NCBI GenBank assembly: GCA_032718565.1
Contig: JAVGVS010000236.1
Span: 310,001 to 374,000, forward strand
DNA from: Distichodus sexfasciatus
Lineage: Eukaryota; Chordata; Actinopteri; Characiformes; Distichodontidae
Reading direction: 5' to 3'
Length of the DNA stretch: 64,000 bases
Below the pieces are notes generated by a model, which made no database searches, had not been told where the DNA came from, and saw only the letters and a program-made list of their open reading frames with translations. Of the stretch, positions 28,590 to 41,694 are shown piece by piece (the stretch's first letter is position 1; each line of letters starts with the position of its first letter). The translations under genes and the position numbers were made by a program.

Positions 28590-29084
28590 ATGTTGATGAT
28601 GGAGAACAACGGCATGGAAGCGCATCAGGTTGAACTGGAGGCGGATTACGCGGCGCGTGGCGCCCGCGCGCGCTCCTGCACCTGGCCGCCGCCGCCGCCG
28701 CCGCCGCGTCCGGACGCTTTTGCCGGAGGTGAGGAAGAGGAGAATCGCGGCGTGCCACTGCTGGCCGTCAAAGTGGAGCCGTACAATGTACCGGCGTGCC
28801 GCGGCGAGAGGAGCGGCGGCGCACCGGCCGAGCTAAAGCACCCAGCCGGAGCCCCGGCCCCCATCGCGGCGGCCGCCGCTCTGGACGCCGCCGCACATTT
28901 GCGCAAATCTAAGTCGTCGCGGCGCAACGCGTGGGGCAACCAGTCGTACGCCGACCTCATCACGCGCGCCATCGAGAGCACCCCCGAAAAGCGGCTCACC
29001 TTGTCGCAGATTTACGACTGGATGGTCCGCTTCGTGCCATATTTCAAGGATAAAGGGGACAGCAACAGCTCAGCCGGCTGGAAG
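28590..29084 (+). CDS. foxo6: FOXO6, coding exon 1
   Basis: This exon encodes residues 1-165 of a FoxO forkhead transcription factor acting in the insulin/PI3K-AKT pathway. [11 protein letters not shown] and RARSCTWP match the FOXO6 N-terminus. R26-x-R28-x-x-T31 is the first AKT site. Seven prolines (33-39), encoded by CCG repeats, follow, then alanine-rich sequence. The forkhead domain begins about residue 112 with [14 protein letters not shown] and [20 protein letters not shown]. The ATG at 28590 is the first in-frame ATG, with A at -3. The exon ends in phase 0 after GGCTGGAAG|GTATCA, at the position where FoxO genes are conserved to split within the forkhead. The exon is a strong CpG island, unlike its flanks. 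Confidence 0.95.
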
Positions 29085-30189
29085 GTATCACGGGTCTTTT
29101 TTGTTCTCAATGCATACATTTTAAACCCGACATCGTGTGTGAGTGAGCTCGCGCAGCTGCACACGTTTAACGACTTCACTACTCTAGTAGTAGTAAATTC
29201 CCATTGTGTCCTCCTTTGGCACCGGTAGCGCCACGTTAGTGTGGCGGCGATACAGCGTTTTCAGCGCGGTGAATTGGCGCATCACTCTTACACAAGAACT
29301 ATAGCAATGTCCTACAGAGAAAAAAATATATGTATCGATCGTTTAAAAGAAGGTTCACGTGGTCATTTGCTTGTCAGTGATAGTTTGATGCTGGTCAGTG
29401 GTTCAAAACACAGATTAAAGCAGCCTTGCCTAACAGGTTTAACTGATGACCATGTCGATAAACCAGATATAGGGTGAGTATGGACATGGAAATGGTATAC
29501 AGTCTTTCCGATATGGAAGGTTATTTGGTATTAAGAAGAGGCTGGCGCTAACAAAAAAACAGAATGTTTGAGGAAACCCTCTTCCCTCTGTGGTTCTTCT
29601 GAAGCATAATTCCGAACCCATTTTGGCTGGGTTTCTCGTCCGGGGGAGGAGAGTTCACCGGGTTCATTTCGCCGGGGTCTCGTAGTATGCATGTGGAGGA
29701 GAAACGGGAGGGAAAAGCCGCCCGCCCTGTTTCCTGTGAGGGTATACGAAGCGTTGTGGCGCTCGATGAGGATTAGCTTGTATAGAGGTAAAAGCCGCGG
29801 ATTGTAGAACGATCTGAGGGGGTCACCGGGGGGACACTAGTGTGTCCGTTCAACCTGGCCGAGAGTCCGGCTCCAGTCTACAGTGAAGAGGCTTGTCTAG
29901 TCTGGGACCCCCTACACAAACCCTCTCAGACATACAGTTGCGTCTTATTATATTTGTGAGGTACCTCCATTGACTTCTATAATTACTAGATGTAAATAAT
30001 CCTACACCTAAGCCTGACCTTAACCTCACTAGCCAAAAGCACATCTTGTCACTCAAAAACTTGCAACTTTTCTGTATTTTTTCCTTATGAGGGCTGGTCC
30101 TCATACACAAAAAGCCCTCTCTGTGCCACAAAGATTTGACAAATTTCAGATTTTCTTATCATTTAGATTTTCACCACTACCTAAAAGCC

Positions 30190-30335
30190 TGCAGGCACAC
30201 ACACCCACACACAACCGCACTCGCACACACACCACACACAGAGCTCATAACCCCTCCTCCCTCCCATTCTTTCTGAATTTCTGTCTTGACGTTTCTCCAA
30301 AACGGCATGCATGTGCATGAGAGAGAGAGAGAGAG
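30190..30335. repeat. CA-rich and (GA)n simple repeats
   Basis: An interrupted CACACA stretch at about 30195-30242 is followed by a short pure GA tract at about 30319-30334. Confidence 0.8.
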
Positions 30336-31589
30336 TTTGAAACATTACATAAAACGAACAGAAATGTAACGAGCCAACTGCAACCGCAAAAGTGAACCAC
30401 AATACTTGGCATCACATAAATGCAAATGATGTCACACTGAGACACTAAACACACGTATTTCTCTCCTACTAGCCCATGGCGTACGTTCATAAGAAATTAA
30501 TTAGTGCAGATCTCATACAGTCTGGATTTTGTGTACAATGGGACCTTTCTCCCTCTTTCTCCCTCTCATTCGCGCTCTCTTTTCTGTATTTCTGTGCATC
30601 AATGATTTCAGAAATGTCAATACCTGCCAAGATTTTGTGAATGATTTGTCTCATTTTGGTCATTTTTTATTGAATGCATGAATGTTGTGCGTTAAGAGAG
30701 ATTAATAACGGACACAATGTACCTCATTTAGAAAAGGAATTAACTGAAGTCAGGGTTGAGTGGGGTTTTCTAAGGTGATTCCCTGGTGAGTCTGGACTTT
30801 TATGAGCGTTTATGAGACCGCAGTTAAATATGGAATGTGGTTAGTACCTGTAGAGGTTAAGTAATAGATATTTTATTGCAGGTTATATCATTTGAGAGTG
30901 CATTAAAGCTCTTGAATAAGCCTCTACTCTCACAGCTTCTAGAAATACATGCAAAAGGCTGTAGTTTTACATCCCAAATGATCAGTTGACAAATTCTACA
31001 TCTTTATTTCTCATCTGAATGCTGTATTTACAAAAAAAAAAAAAAAGGTAACATCTGTAAATTGCCATTGTAGGATATTACTGTGTCAACAATTTAATAT
31101 CACTTGATGGGATATTTACCACAACAAGGTTGTTGTCTGACGTAAACCCAGAGGGGCAAAGCTTGCCAGTGTTAATCTTAAGCCCATAGTGCTAAACTGG
31201 ATTTAAATCTGCCTTAATTCCTCCGGACTTGTTTGTGCTGCCCAGGGATCTACAGCTGGGTGTCACTCATATGCTCCCATGGAGCTTTGCTGCTGGGCAA
31301 AGGCTGTGATTGGTTGGCATGGTAAAGCAAAGAGAGCGAAAAACAACTTGATTCAATCAAAATAAGGTTGTGGAAAACAGGCCCACCCGCTCACACATGT
31401 TGGCCTCTGAACAGTTGGCATCGGCTTTTAATGCGCTTTTAATTCTGACACACACGTGCTCTTACACACAGAAACAAGATTCAAGATGTAACATTCTCCA
31501 CATGTATGTGTTCATACAAGCAATTATTATCTGGTATCATATACACATACTAGCACACTAGTAGAATAAGTACTTTTTTATTTCAGCTT

Positions 31590-31662
31590 TTCTGTCTGTT
31601 TGTCCGTCTGTCTATCTGTCCATCCATCCATCCATCCATCCATTCATTCATTCATTCATTTA
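31590..31662. repeat. Tetranucleotide repeat cluster
   Basis: TCTG/TCTA units pass into (CATC)n and then (CATT)n, the usual pattern of a slipping compound microsatellite. Confidence 0.9.
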
Positions 31663-32098
31663 CTCAATCTATCTCCCCCTATACCTCACTTTTCCAGATC
31701 CACATGCGCGCAAGTTAAATGAATGGTGAGCAGGGGAAACACAGTTAGAGTTAGAGAAAGTAATAGAAGAGAAATAGAGACAGTAAAAACAATCTGGTTT
31801 AATCCTGTCTGAGAGCTGATGGTGTAAACCTCGCCTGTGGGCACCACATCTCTCGCCAGGCCTGGCTCAGGCACCCAGCCTGTCACTCGCAGCCCATAGC
31901 ACTGGCTAGCCGCTATTAATACTGCCGTTTTCCGGGAATGCTCGGATTATGGCCTCAGTGTGTTGGTAGGGCAGTCTGGGTGAATGGCTAACATGCGCTG
32001 TGTGTGTGTGCTTCAGAGGGTGTGCGCTCAGTGTGGCCCACTAGTGTTTGAAGCTGCCAGTTCTAAATACAAGGGTTTCTGTAGAGAGGTATTGGGAC

Positions 32099-32927
32099 TA
32101 GAGATTAGCCGATACCACTTTTTTATGTCCGATACCGATAGCGATATTGTAAATTTGTATATCTGCCAATACCGATACAAATCCAATACAGTTACAGTCT
32201 TTTTTTAAACATAAAATAATGCTTTAAAAATGTCTGAATACATGACTGAGATTATTGTTATGCTTAAGGAAATGCTTGATTTAAATACTGTTTTCCTACT
32301 AAAACAATGTAATAATTACACACACACACACGTATATGCTAAATAATTTGTTCTCAAAAACTGTTCGTTTAGACATATAAATATTTTTTCTTTCTTACTG
32401 ATTACACTATAACATTATAAAACATTATTTTGACCGAACTAGAGCGAGTAACGGCGCTCATGCGCGCTGTCATTAACACAGCGTGCGTGTTAACATCGTG
32501 AAAAATGTGGAAAAATGTTTTTATGGATTTACTTCTGTTTTAGTGCATGGAACATCTCACAAATACTTTCACATACAGAGGGATCAGGTCGTGTCTTAAT
32601 CGCTCCACTGAAAACATTGTGTGTCACTATTAAGTGTCCCTGTGAAATACGAACGGAGCTGCTCTTGTGAGTAAAATGAATTAAACCAAGCTTCGATTCT
32701 AGAAAAATTGCCTCGACCATTTTTTGTAATAGAATTATTCGAGTCATTGGAATAATCGTTTCACCTCTACTTTACAGCAGTGCCACTTTCCATGCATAAC
32801 GAATAGAGTGTACACGCATTTACAGATCGGCTCCATAGAACGGCCCAATGCCACCGATACCCGATCCAGCTGTTTGAGCCGTTATCGGACCGATACCGAT
32901 CCACATACCGGGTCGGCTACATCTCTA
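32099..32927. mobile_element. Non-autonomous hAT element 2 (in the foxo6 intron)
   Basis: The ends are inverted: TAGAGATTAGCCGATACC at the left and TAGAGATGTAGCCGACCC (read inverted) at the right. Perfect 8-bp target duplications ATTGGGAC flank it (32091-32098 and 32928-32935). The sub-terminal regions repeat CCGATACCGAT motifs on both sides. The 829-bp interior carries no transposase. A portion near 32380-32620 resembles hAT element 1. Confidence 0.92.
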
Positions 32928-34287
32928 ATTGGGACACTGTTTTAGTAATGAATTGACACATTATTCCCACAAAATGTAATGAACTGGATATTCACCATTA
33001 AAATGTTATCAATTCTGAACATTACATTTTTGTTTCTGAAAGTACGCAAAGTACAATTGTGCAAACTCGAATAAGGATTTTCTTGAGCATTTGTATTTTC
33101 TTTTTACATTTAATCTAATAATAATATTAACCCACTGTACTGTCATTGCTGTGTATTGTGATACTACATGAGGTATGCTTACGAACAGGAGTCACTTATG
33201 ATACAGGAAAGCTTTACTTATGTTAGAAGTGCTAGAGGAGGTATATGTATTCAGTGGTGAATAGCTTTGCATTTGCTGGTAATTACACTGTGAAATAAGA
33301 GGGGAGGAGATTCCAGCTATGGATGGATTGTAGACTTTTTCTATTAGTGTATAAATTTTGGTTCAAAATTCACAACAGGTGATGATTTCTTTGAAAGGGT
33401 CGTCTGTACCTCTATTACTTCAGGCATGATAGATCTGCCTGTGCCAGCCATGTGCCTTGACTCAGGCGACGGGCCGACCCAAATCCACCACCATTCCAGG
33501 GAATGCCGCTGGTGATGCCATGACAGAGCGTAAAATGGAGAGCTCCATGGGGGCTTCCACCAAATGGGGGAGTGGGAGGGGGGTTTGGTTGGAGAAGAGA
33601 AGAAAGAATCTGTGAAAAGAGTTTGGCAGGAGTATGCTCTTGCCCTGGCTCATCCTTTGGCATAGAAAAGAGACTGAGATGAAGTGAATGGTAAGAGGTT
33701 TGTAGAAATATTGAGCTCCTTAAAGACTGCTGTCTTCAAAGGTGAAATGATGGATGGTAGCAGAAGGACAGTGGAGGAGGTCTGGACCAACATTGTGTTG
33801 GTGACTTACTCAGTTGGCTTTTCTGGAATGGAAAGAAAAGGAGGCTGTCGAAAGGACTGCGACGGACGAAATTCCACACCAGAGTGCACCAGAGCCAGGA
33901 GTCCCTCTTGCACAGACGAAGAAGTTTTTGGACTCCGGCCCCAGACTTGGGAGAGGAGATGTCTGGTCCTCTTGTAGGCCTGAGGGCTGCAGGTGCCCAA
34001 TTATTCTCCATGTGGTGGTGTTAAAGCAGTGGGAGGTAATAGAGGGGGGTGAATTTACCCCCGTCTGATGATGTGATGTATTGTAGTTGCTGTACGAATT
34101 CGTCAGCAGGATGTGAAACTGTACAGGTCTGAATGGGCTTAAGTGTGTTATGATATTACACTGATATTTCAAGATGGGAATGCAATTTGATGCTGCCTTG
34201 CAGTTGCAGTGCTTTGTATGCACTTTTGAGACACATATGGAGCAAGTGTTGTTTGTGTTGTTTCTGTGGTGTGTGAGAGTGAGCGAG

Positions 34288-34500
34288 AGAGGGAGAGAGA
34301 GAGAGAGAGAGAAGCCCGTTGGTACTGCATGTCCAGGGGATGCAGCTCTAGTTAATAATTCAGACGAGGCTCATTATCACGGCAGTGCAGATCTCACTCT
34401 GATTCCACCTTAATTACAGCCGTGATGTGCTCTCTTTCTGTCTCTCTCTCTCTCACACACACCCACACACATCTAAACACTTACACACACACACACACTC
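34288..34500. repeat. (GA)n, (CT)n and (CA)n microsatellite group
   Basis: A GA tract lies at about 34290-34312, CT at about 34438-34454 and CA runs at about 34455-34498. A TTAATTA-containing stretch separates them. Confidence 0.85.
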
Positions 34501-35084
34501 TGACACACTTTACCCTCCTGCGCTTACACACACTGCCGTATATACACACATTATTGGTTTTTACCCATCTCCTCACTGCCTTCTGTCCAGCTTTCCTGCA
34601 TAAACTGCAGTTTCCCAGCCATTGACCTCCTGCTAGAGCCAATCTCACAGTTCTCTAAGGAAAGTCCATTCACACTGTAGTACTTCTCTGCCATTTCACG
34701 GTAAACTCACTGAAAGAGATGGAGTCAGAGACCAGGCATTCACCGGTATTATGAGGTACTTATGGTTTTAATCAGACGTTCATGAGGCTCTCTCCCATCA
34801 GAGCACTGGGCAAACGGAGATGGATGAGCTGTAATCAGAGGCAGGGGAGCGGCAGTGATAAATTCTGTCTCTGTGGATGGCGCGAAAGCAGCCTCCGGTA
34901 CCCTGTACTGCAAGGCTCCTTAATCCCTGTCCTCACGACACACACTGCCCTGCAGAGTTTGAGGTATTCCCAGACCCAACATGCGAATCATCTCATCTCC
35001 TCATTATAAATTGCATCACAGCAGCAGTTCCTCAGGACTTCATTGCAAAAAAAATATTGTAGGAAAGGAGAACTTCTTGACTTT

Positions 35085-35126
35085 CTATATATATTTATAT
35101 ATATAAATATATCTTATATATTATGT

Positions 35127-35176
<50 letters not shown>

Positions 35177-35185
35177 TATATATAC
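35085..35185. repeat. (AT)n microsatellite
   Basis: About 100 bases of nearly pure AT dinucleotide, self-complementary and able to extrude a cruciform. This class of repeat is polymorphic and hard to assemble. Confidence 0.93.
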
Positions 35186-36969
35186 GTAAATATCTCATTT
35201 GTTCCAATTTAAAATGCTCTTAAAACTATTTAAACCTATTCTATGACATTTAATGTAATCGTCCCTAAGTGTAAAGGGTTGGATCCAAGAAGCAATTTTA
35301 TACGAGAAAATGGACTTGCATGGCCTAAATTCGGAATATTTAGCAGCATAAGATTAGGAATCGCTGTTTGCTGTTTGCTATCAGGCTGGATGCATTATAT
35401 ATTATTTTTCCTCCTATAATTTGTCTGTTCAGCTCTAGTCTCAGCATACCTGAGTTAGGCCAGGAAATCTGTTGGTTGTGTAGTGGTTGGCAGAATGCCA
35501 ATTAAAAAAAAAAAGTTAAATTATGTTATTGGGTGCCTGTGATAATTTCAAACAATTCCTGCATTCTGTTCAATTTATTGACAGTAACTGCCTTAAACAA
35601 AATAATATATTTGTTGTAGTTTATAGAGAATATGCAGAGATTATAAATACTGTCTTCAAAATGTTCAGAGTAACACAATAGTGAAATATGAAGTTTTATT
35701 GTGTGTGTGTATGTTGAAAAGTGGGGGTTATGCAAGATGAGGGGTCGGTTATGAAGCAGACAGACGTAGAGCATAAGATGGCAGCTGAGTGGGGTGGATT
35801 TGTGTGTCAATTTGATGAAAATGGGTCAGGATGGAGGCCACGCTGCGTTTAGTATGCTGTCCATGTGACCACTGACTGCCACAACTGCACATAGCCTCGG
35901 ATGAACTCTGCACCTCTCTCTCTTGCTCTCGCTTTCTCTCTCTCCTCTGTCTCTCTTTCCCCGTCTCTCTCTTTCTGTAATCTAACCTGTCATCCACAAA
36001 GCTGTCCACTTCATTTTACTGGTCTATGCTTTTACATGATAGCTCCCTAGAAGGACAGTGTCCCTCTCTCTCTTATCTCTCAGTCTCTCCCCCTCTCCCT
36101 CTCTTCTTTTTAGGTTTAATTACTCGTATTGTTGTCCTTATTGATTCGTTGTTTTACACATTACACAGAGTCTTGGATTCCTCCAAATTCTGAAATTCCC
36201 TTTGATCCTCTGCCATCATGTACTGCACAAGTCATTGTTTGTTAATTATCAGAATATTAGCTTTTGCAGTACTGATATTGCAGGCCGCAGTATGCAAATC
36301 TAACAAATAACATTTTGCATCCCTTGCTGTGAGCATGGAGAACAACCTCAGGCATTCCACATTCTGCATTTTTTTTTTTTACAACAGCAGGGGGAAAGGA
36401 GATGGAACAGGATATGCATGTTAAAATTCAGCAGCATTTAAGACACATGTGCTCTTGAGAATATTTTATTTAAAATTCTCTAGATATTTTAGAATTCTCT
36501 AGATATTTATTGACATCACAGGCTCAGGTTTTTTAGACCGGCGCGGTGAAATGACAGTGGAAAATGTTTAATGCTGCAGTTGTGCATCACAATCAATAAT
36601 TACACAAATTACAAGCAGCATGATGATCAGACTGTAAATACACTGATTATTTGATGAGTTTCACTAATTACAGAAATGCATTTGTATTGATTATGATTCA
36701 AAATTTACACATTCTGCCAAGCACCCTATAGGGGAGAAAGTTTATGACTGCAGAATAATGCTTAGTAAGGATGTCTGGAATAGAGATGGAGTGAGAAAGA
36801 GAGGGGGTGAGGGTGAAGAGTGTTGGAATAAGTAAAGGAATGAATCAGGACGCAGGGCGGAGACGGAAGGAGAGGGTGTTGTCAGTGTGAGGCTGTGATT
36901 GCGTGACTGAGCTCAGTGAGCAGCCCTGTCAGGGTTCTGGGTAGCACTCAAGATGGATATTAGAGACTG

Positions 36970-37233
36970 ACTTTCTCTTCCTCTCTCTCTTTCTCTCTCC
37001 ATCGCTTGGTCTCTCTCTCTCTCTCTCTCGCTCTCTCTCTGTGTCTGTGTTAATGATGTGCTCCGCCCGTTGTGGCTCAGCTGAGTGATGCCCACTGACA
37101 GCGCCACTCAAGCGTAAAGACTTGCGCGCACACGCACACACATATGCATCAACATGCATATTCACACACACACAAAAATACATACACTCAGACATACATC
37201 TAAACAGGCAGTTTCTGATGCTGCATACTCACC

Positions 37234-37265
<32 letters not shown>

Positions 37266-37270
37266 TCAAC
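36970..37270. repeat. CT-rich and CA-rich simple repeats
   Basis: CT tracts lie at about 36975-37040 and 37232-37266. A CA-rich section lies between them at about 37130-37180. Confidence 0.85.
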
Positions 37271-37443
37271 CTCTATTCATCCTGAAAGCCCGAATAAACC
37301 TGCACTGACGTTGAGCCAGTCTTGTACATATGCATGAGCAACTATGTCCCTTCATACAGCTCTGTGTTCCAATTACAGTACTGCTGTACATATTAGATAC
37401 ACAGAGATCTGAATGTGAGATGTCGTGAGAAATAACATTGAAT

Positions 37444-37445
<2 letters not shown>

Positions 37446-37475
<30 letters not shown>

Positions 37476-37608
37476 AATCTCCCAGGAGGCAAGACCCTTG
37501 TATTCCTTGCTGGCAACCAGGCAGTGCATCTCTGGCATCAGAGTTTGGAAAATGAAGTTGAAAATAGATAGAAAGATAGAACGAGAGACAGAGAAGTTGG
37601 AGACAGAG

Positions 37609-37645
<37 letters not shown>
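37446..37645. repeat. (CA)n and (GA)n microsatellites
   Basis: A pure CA tract is at about 37446-37471. A pure GA tract is at about 37617-37645. Confidence 0.92.
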
Positions 37646-37648
<3 letters not shown>

Positions 37649-37889
37649 GTTATATTTATAGAGAAAGAGGGGAGAGAGGCTGGAGATTATTAGAGAGTGG
37701 GGGAGAAAGTTGCTCACTATCGTTCAATATTCAGCTCCAGACCGGGATACATTCTGGGTTTAACACACATGCTAAAAGCTTTGAGCACCTTTCCCTCAGT
37801 CATGTGTACCTCACAAAGATTTGTTGGAATTGTAAGTGAGAGTGATTTCATTTGAATTCAGTTCTATTTTACTTTTGTATTGTCACAAA

Positions 37890-38060
37890 GTAGCTTCACA
37901 CTTTCCTGCGTCCACGCTGATAACGAGCAAGTCTAGGAAAGGCAGTAGCACAGCAAAACTGTCTTTGTGGAAGAAACCTTGAGAGGAAACCAGACTGAAA
38001 AGGGGACTCCATCCTCCTCTAGGTGACACAGAGTTGAGCTCATGCATTTAAAGTGTGCTT
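37890..38060. repeat. Probable fish interspersed repeat
   Basis: The segment GGAAAGGCAGTAGCACAGCA, then GAAGAAACCTTGAGAGGAAACCAGACTG and CCATCCTCCTCTAGGTGACA resembles a repeat I recall from many fish genomes. The family and ends are not resolved. Confidence 0.5.
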
Positions 38061-38756
38061 ATATAAATGTGCGAGTGTGAAATAATTTAGTCTGGAAACA
38101 TACAGTTACAGTGCAAGGGGTCACTGACAAGGATCCAGCTGATTCTGTAGTCCGGTTCGTTTGATTTGGAATTCAGTGAGGTTCAGGTTTTAGGTCATGT
38201 AATCACAGGATCATAGTATCACTGGATTTCTTCTGGGATTCTTTTCTGCCCCAAACCCAGACCTTCACTGTTTACCACTTGGCTTATGCAAGTGGTTTTC
38301 CATATAACTTACAGTCCATAAAGTCCTGCCATTAGAACCTCTTGTTGCGTATGTGTGCATGTGTGTTTATTTGCATATGTGTGTGCATATGCTGAGGAGT
38401 GGGAGGGAAAGTAGCTTGGAGATGAAGGCGAGATTTTTTTCCCTTTTAATGAAGTTCTCTAAAGTTCTCAAAGACTTCACATTCCTCTGAACTTCGCCCC
38501 CCCCTGCCCCCCCACACTTCCTGCACCCAAATGACCCCTCCCCCCGACCACAACACGCAAACACGGCTGCACACACACAAGCGCGCGCACTCCAAACACA
38601 CATTCCGGCATCTTCATTAGCAATTCATGAGTGGTGTCTCATTAGACACTAAGTTTTAGCATGGGCCTCTGAAGTGGATGGCTGGAGCAGTTATTAATAT
38701 TTCATAGGTCTCCCATCGAGGCGCTAAAAAAAAAAAAACGAGTCGCCTCTCTTCTG

Positions 38757-38935
38757 CTACAAAGCCACTCGAGCTCCTCTTCTTCTCCTCTTCCTCTCAT
38801 TTTCCTCCGCTTCCTTTTCGTTAGACTTCCCTCTTTTTCCTCTTTCTCTGTTCCTCCCTCTCCCTACTCTTGGTCTCTTACACTCCTGCTCCCGCTCTCT
38901 CTCTTTCTCTCTCTCTTTCTCCTCCCCTCTGTCTG
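38757..38935. repeat. Pyrimidine-rich tract
   Basis: About 180 bases are strongly biased to C and T on the plus strand, including CTCTCTCTCTTTCTCTCTCT near 38895. It faces a purine-rich tract about 100 bases downstream. Confidence 0.8.
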
Positions 38936-39039
38936 CTGTGCGGACCCTAACTCAAACTGACTTAATTGGGCTGTCTTTGTTCCAGGAAATGTGGGCTTAC
39001 CTTTCCCCCCCCACCCCATCTGAACGTAGAGTGGAGCGC

Positions 39040-39250
39040 AAGAGACAGAAAGACGGAAAAATAAGTGTGAGATAGGAAGAGAGGTGACGGCAGAGTGAGT
39101 GATAGGAACAGACAAAGAAGGGGAGATAAAAGAATAAAAGCAACACAGAGAGAGAATGAGGAAGAAGGAGAAAGAGAGAGAGGGGAAAGAGAGAGAGGAA
39201 AGAGAGAGAGAGGGGATAGTACAGGCAGACAGTGAGAGAAAGGGCAATTG
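39040..39250. repeat. Purine-rich tract
   Basis: About 210 bases rich in A and G, with GAGAAAGAGAGAGAGGGGAA near 39168. It is imperfectly complementary to the pyrimidine tract at 38757-38935. Confidence 0.8.
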
Positions 39251-39782
39251 AAGCAAAAAGGAGTATTGTGGAGAATGAGGAATGAGCCAGAAGGAACAGA
39301 AAGACCCCAAATAAACTCTAAAACCCCAGTACTCTACAGGGGATGGTGTGTGTGTGCGTGTTTTTGTGTTTGGGGGACTAAGTCTGGACTGTATGAGATT
39401 AGTAGACAGGGATGCATTCTATCCCTGTAATAAACTGCTAAAGTATTAAATAAAACCTCTCAGTATATGAGTGTATATTATATATGATTTCAGTACAAGT
39501 ACATATGTGTGTGTTTGTCTGAATGAGAGCAGATGAGCCATAGAGCAGCAAGACTGACTTCGCCACTTTTCCCTGAGTTCTGTGAGAATGAGACAGACGC
39601 CACATTCTCTCTGAATGGGAAACAGACACATGGAGAGAGAGAGGGAGTGGGAGAGAGAGAGACTCATTCTCTTAGGGACCACAACAGTTATGGCATATGC
39701 AGGGAATGTAAAATGTGTCTGCGTGTGTGTTTGGGTGTTTGGGTGACAGGGAGCGAAACATTTCAACGCTCCATTGTCTCAT

Positions 39783-39810
39783 TCCCTCCCTCCCTCCCTC
39801 CCTCCCTCCC
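39783..39810. repeat. (CCCT)n tract
   Basis: Seven or so tandem TCCC units are followed by a C-rich run. Confidence 0.9.
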
Positions 39811-41034
39811 CCCACCCTTCTCTAAAGGCCCCCCAGCCTACTTTATCGGGTGAGGCAGATTTGTGGAGTCTGTGTGCCAGTCCTCCTCCTCCATGTCGCT
39901 CCTTTTTAAACGGTCGCGTCAGAAGAGCTGTAACCATTAAAGGGCGTCGCGCGGGGAGAGGAGCGGTGCAGGACGGAACCAATTCCGATCAGACGGCAGC
40001 CAGTAAGCCTATTTAAATCTAAAGACGGTGGAAGCTCTCTGTTCCTCAGTTTTTGCCCTCACTTGACCTCCTCCTACAGACCTTCCCTACCATTCTGATC
40101 AATGCCATTTTTCCTTCTGTGTCTTTCTTTCTCTCCCCTGCCCACATCCCCCTGCCCTCACAGTCGTTGCAGAGCAAGGCATGTTGTGAAATGTGCATTT
40201 GTTGCATTGTGCCTTCCTTAGTCCTCCTGATCTGATAGTTGGCAGCATCTATTAGATGGGTTACACCTACTGCCACGTTCCCACAATGCAATACATGATG
40301 TCATGCTTTAATGCCACATCTCAGGCAGAGTGGACTATTATCCTTAATGAAGTTTCATTTCCCCAATGCAGAGTTTTTTTCCCCCCGAGAGTTGCAACGT
40401 TACAGTGGGAATTCGCCCGGAACGATGTAGAAGATGTGAGAGTTCAGGACAGTGCGACGGGTCACTTCAGGGATGCGTGTGTTTTGAACCGTCGGCAGTG
40501 GCAGACGGCCATCTTGTCGAGGGACAAGCGGAGTGGCGTGGGAACGGCTGTGGAAGAGGGGTGCCCTCAAAAACGTGCTCGCTCGCATCCTGCGACTAGA
40601 CTCTTTCATTCTTCTTTCATCAATTTTCACAGCGCATTCTCCCTCCCCATTTCTTCCTTTTTCGGTTCGTCTGACACCCCTCCTCCCTCAACCCTCCCCT
40701 CCTTTGCCTGCCACCTTCTTTATAAACTCCTTCTCTTTCAACATCTCCTACCCATAACCCCCTCTTAACCCCCCCCCCCCTTCCCCAACATACACACACA
40801 TACACATGCGTGCGCGCACACACTCTCCATTCTTCTCTCTGTATTCCTTTCTTTCTCTCGCTCTTTTTTCTCTTGCTCACTACGGTCAGGTCTCATGGGG
40901 GAAGACAGTTGGCAGGAAGCAGGCTTGCTGCCATAGCAACAGGAACCCTCCCTCTCCCACAGGTCTCCTTAGCAACTGGTAGCTTGGCATTGTTGTAATG
41001 AGCAGGCCCTATGTGCCAGGCTAACGGAGCACGA

Positions 41035-41098
41035 GTGTGTGTGTGTGTGTGTGCGTGTGTGTGTGTGAACGACAGAGTGTGTGTACGTGTGTGTGTGT
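41035..41098. repeat. (GT)n microsatellite
   Basis: An interrupted GT tract with GC and AC substitutions. Confidence 0.88.
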
Positions 41099-41694
41099 TT
41101 GTGTGACAGAGCGCATCTTTGTGTGCTATATGTGATTATAAAAAACAGTGAGCACTGGAGGCATCCTTTTTTCCCCCAGCACGCTTGACTGCGGTACACG
41201 CCGTCTGACGATAATCCCATAAAATATTTTTGTGCCTTTTCATACAGCACACCCGTTGCCCTTTAATATGAACTTGGGCTTAATCTCCAAGTATGTTATA
41301 GGACACATTAATCTGGTCGGCTTTTAATTAAGAATCATGCGACTGCGCTTCCTCATCTGTTTTGCTTTTGATTAAAAGTGATCAACTTCCTCCCCGCCCT
41401 CAGACTGAAAGAATCCAAGCATGACTTAATTAATGATTTACTAATTAATTGTGCATGCTCTGCCTAGGACGAAGGACGACTTTGTGCAAAGTGATAGTCA
41501 GTGTCACTGTCTTTTCGTTCTCATTATCTGGGAGTGCGCTGGCAAGACTTTGGGAATCTTTATAGCAGATGTAAGATAGCCATTCTTAGCTATATTTATA
41601 TAAGCTATATTTTGGAACATATTTAGAGTGCAGTACCGTAGCACAAATGCACCTGAATGTGGTGTAATTTACTATTAAGTGTTATGCAATTAAG

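Noticed and set aside
28646..28999. A 117-residue antisense open frame over foxo6 exon 1
   Set aside because: It is the mirror of the GC-rich coding exon, where stop codons are rare. The sense strand clearly encodes the forkhead.
35085..35185. A structured RNA or origin suggested by the AT palindrome
   Set aside because: It is a plain AT dinucleotide expansion.
39446..39766. A 106-residue minus-strand open frame with SLSLSHSLSLS
   Set aside because: It is translated simple-sequence DNA.
40256..40768. A 170-residue open frame in the foxo6 intron
   Set aside because: It has no domain or family likeness I recognise, and its second half is the translation of a CT-rich tract. Length alone is weak evidence in 64 kb.
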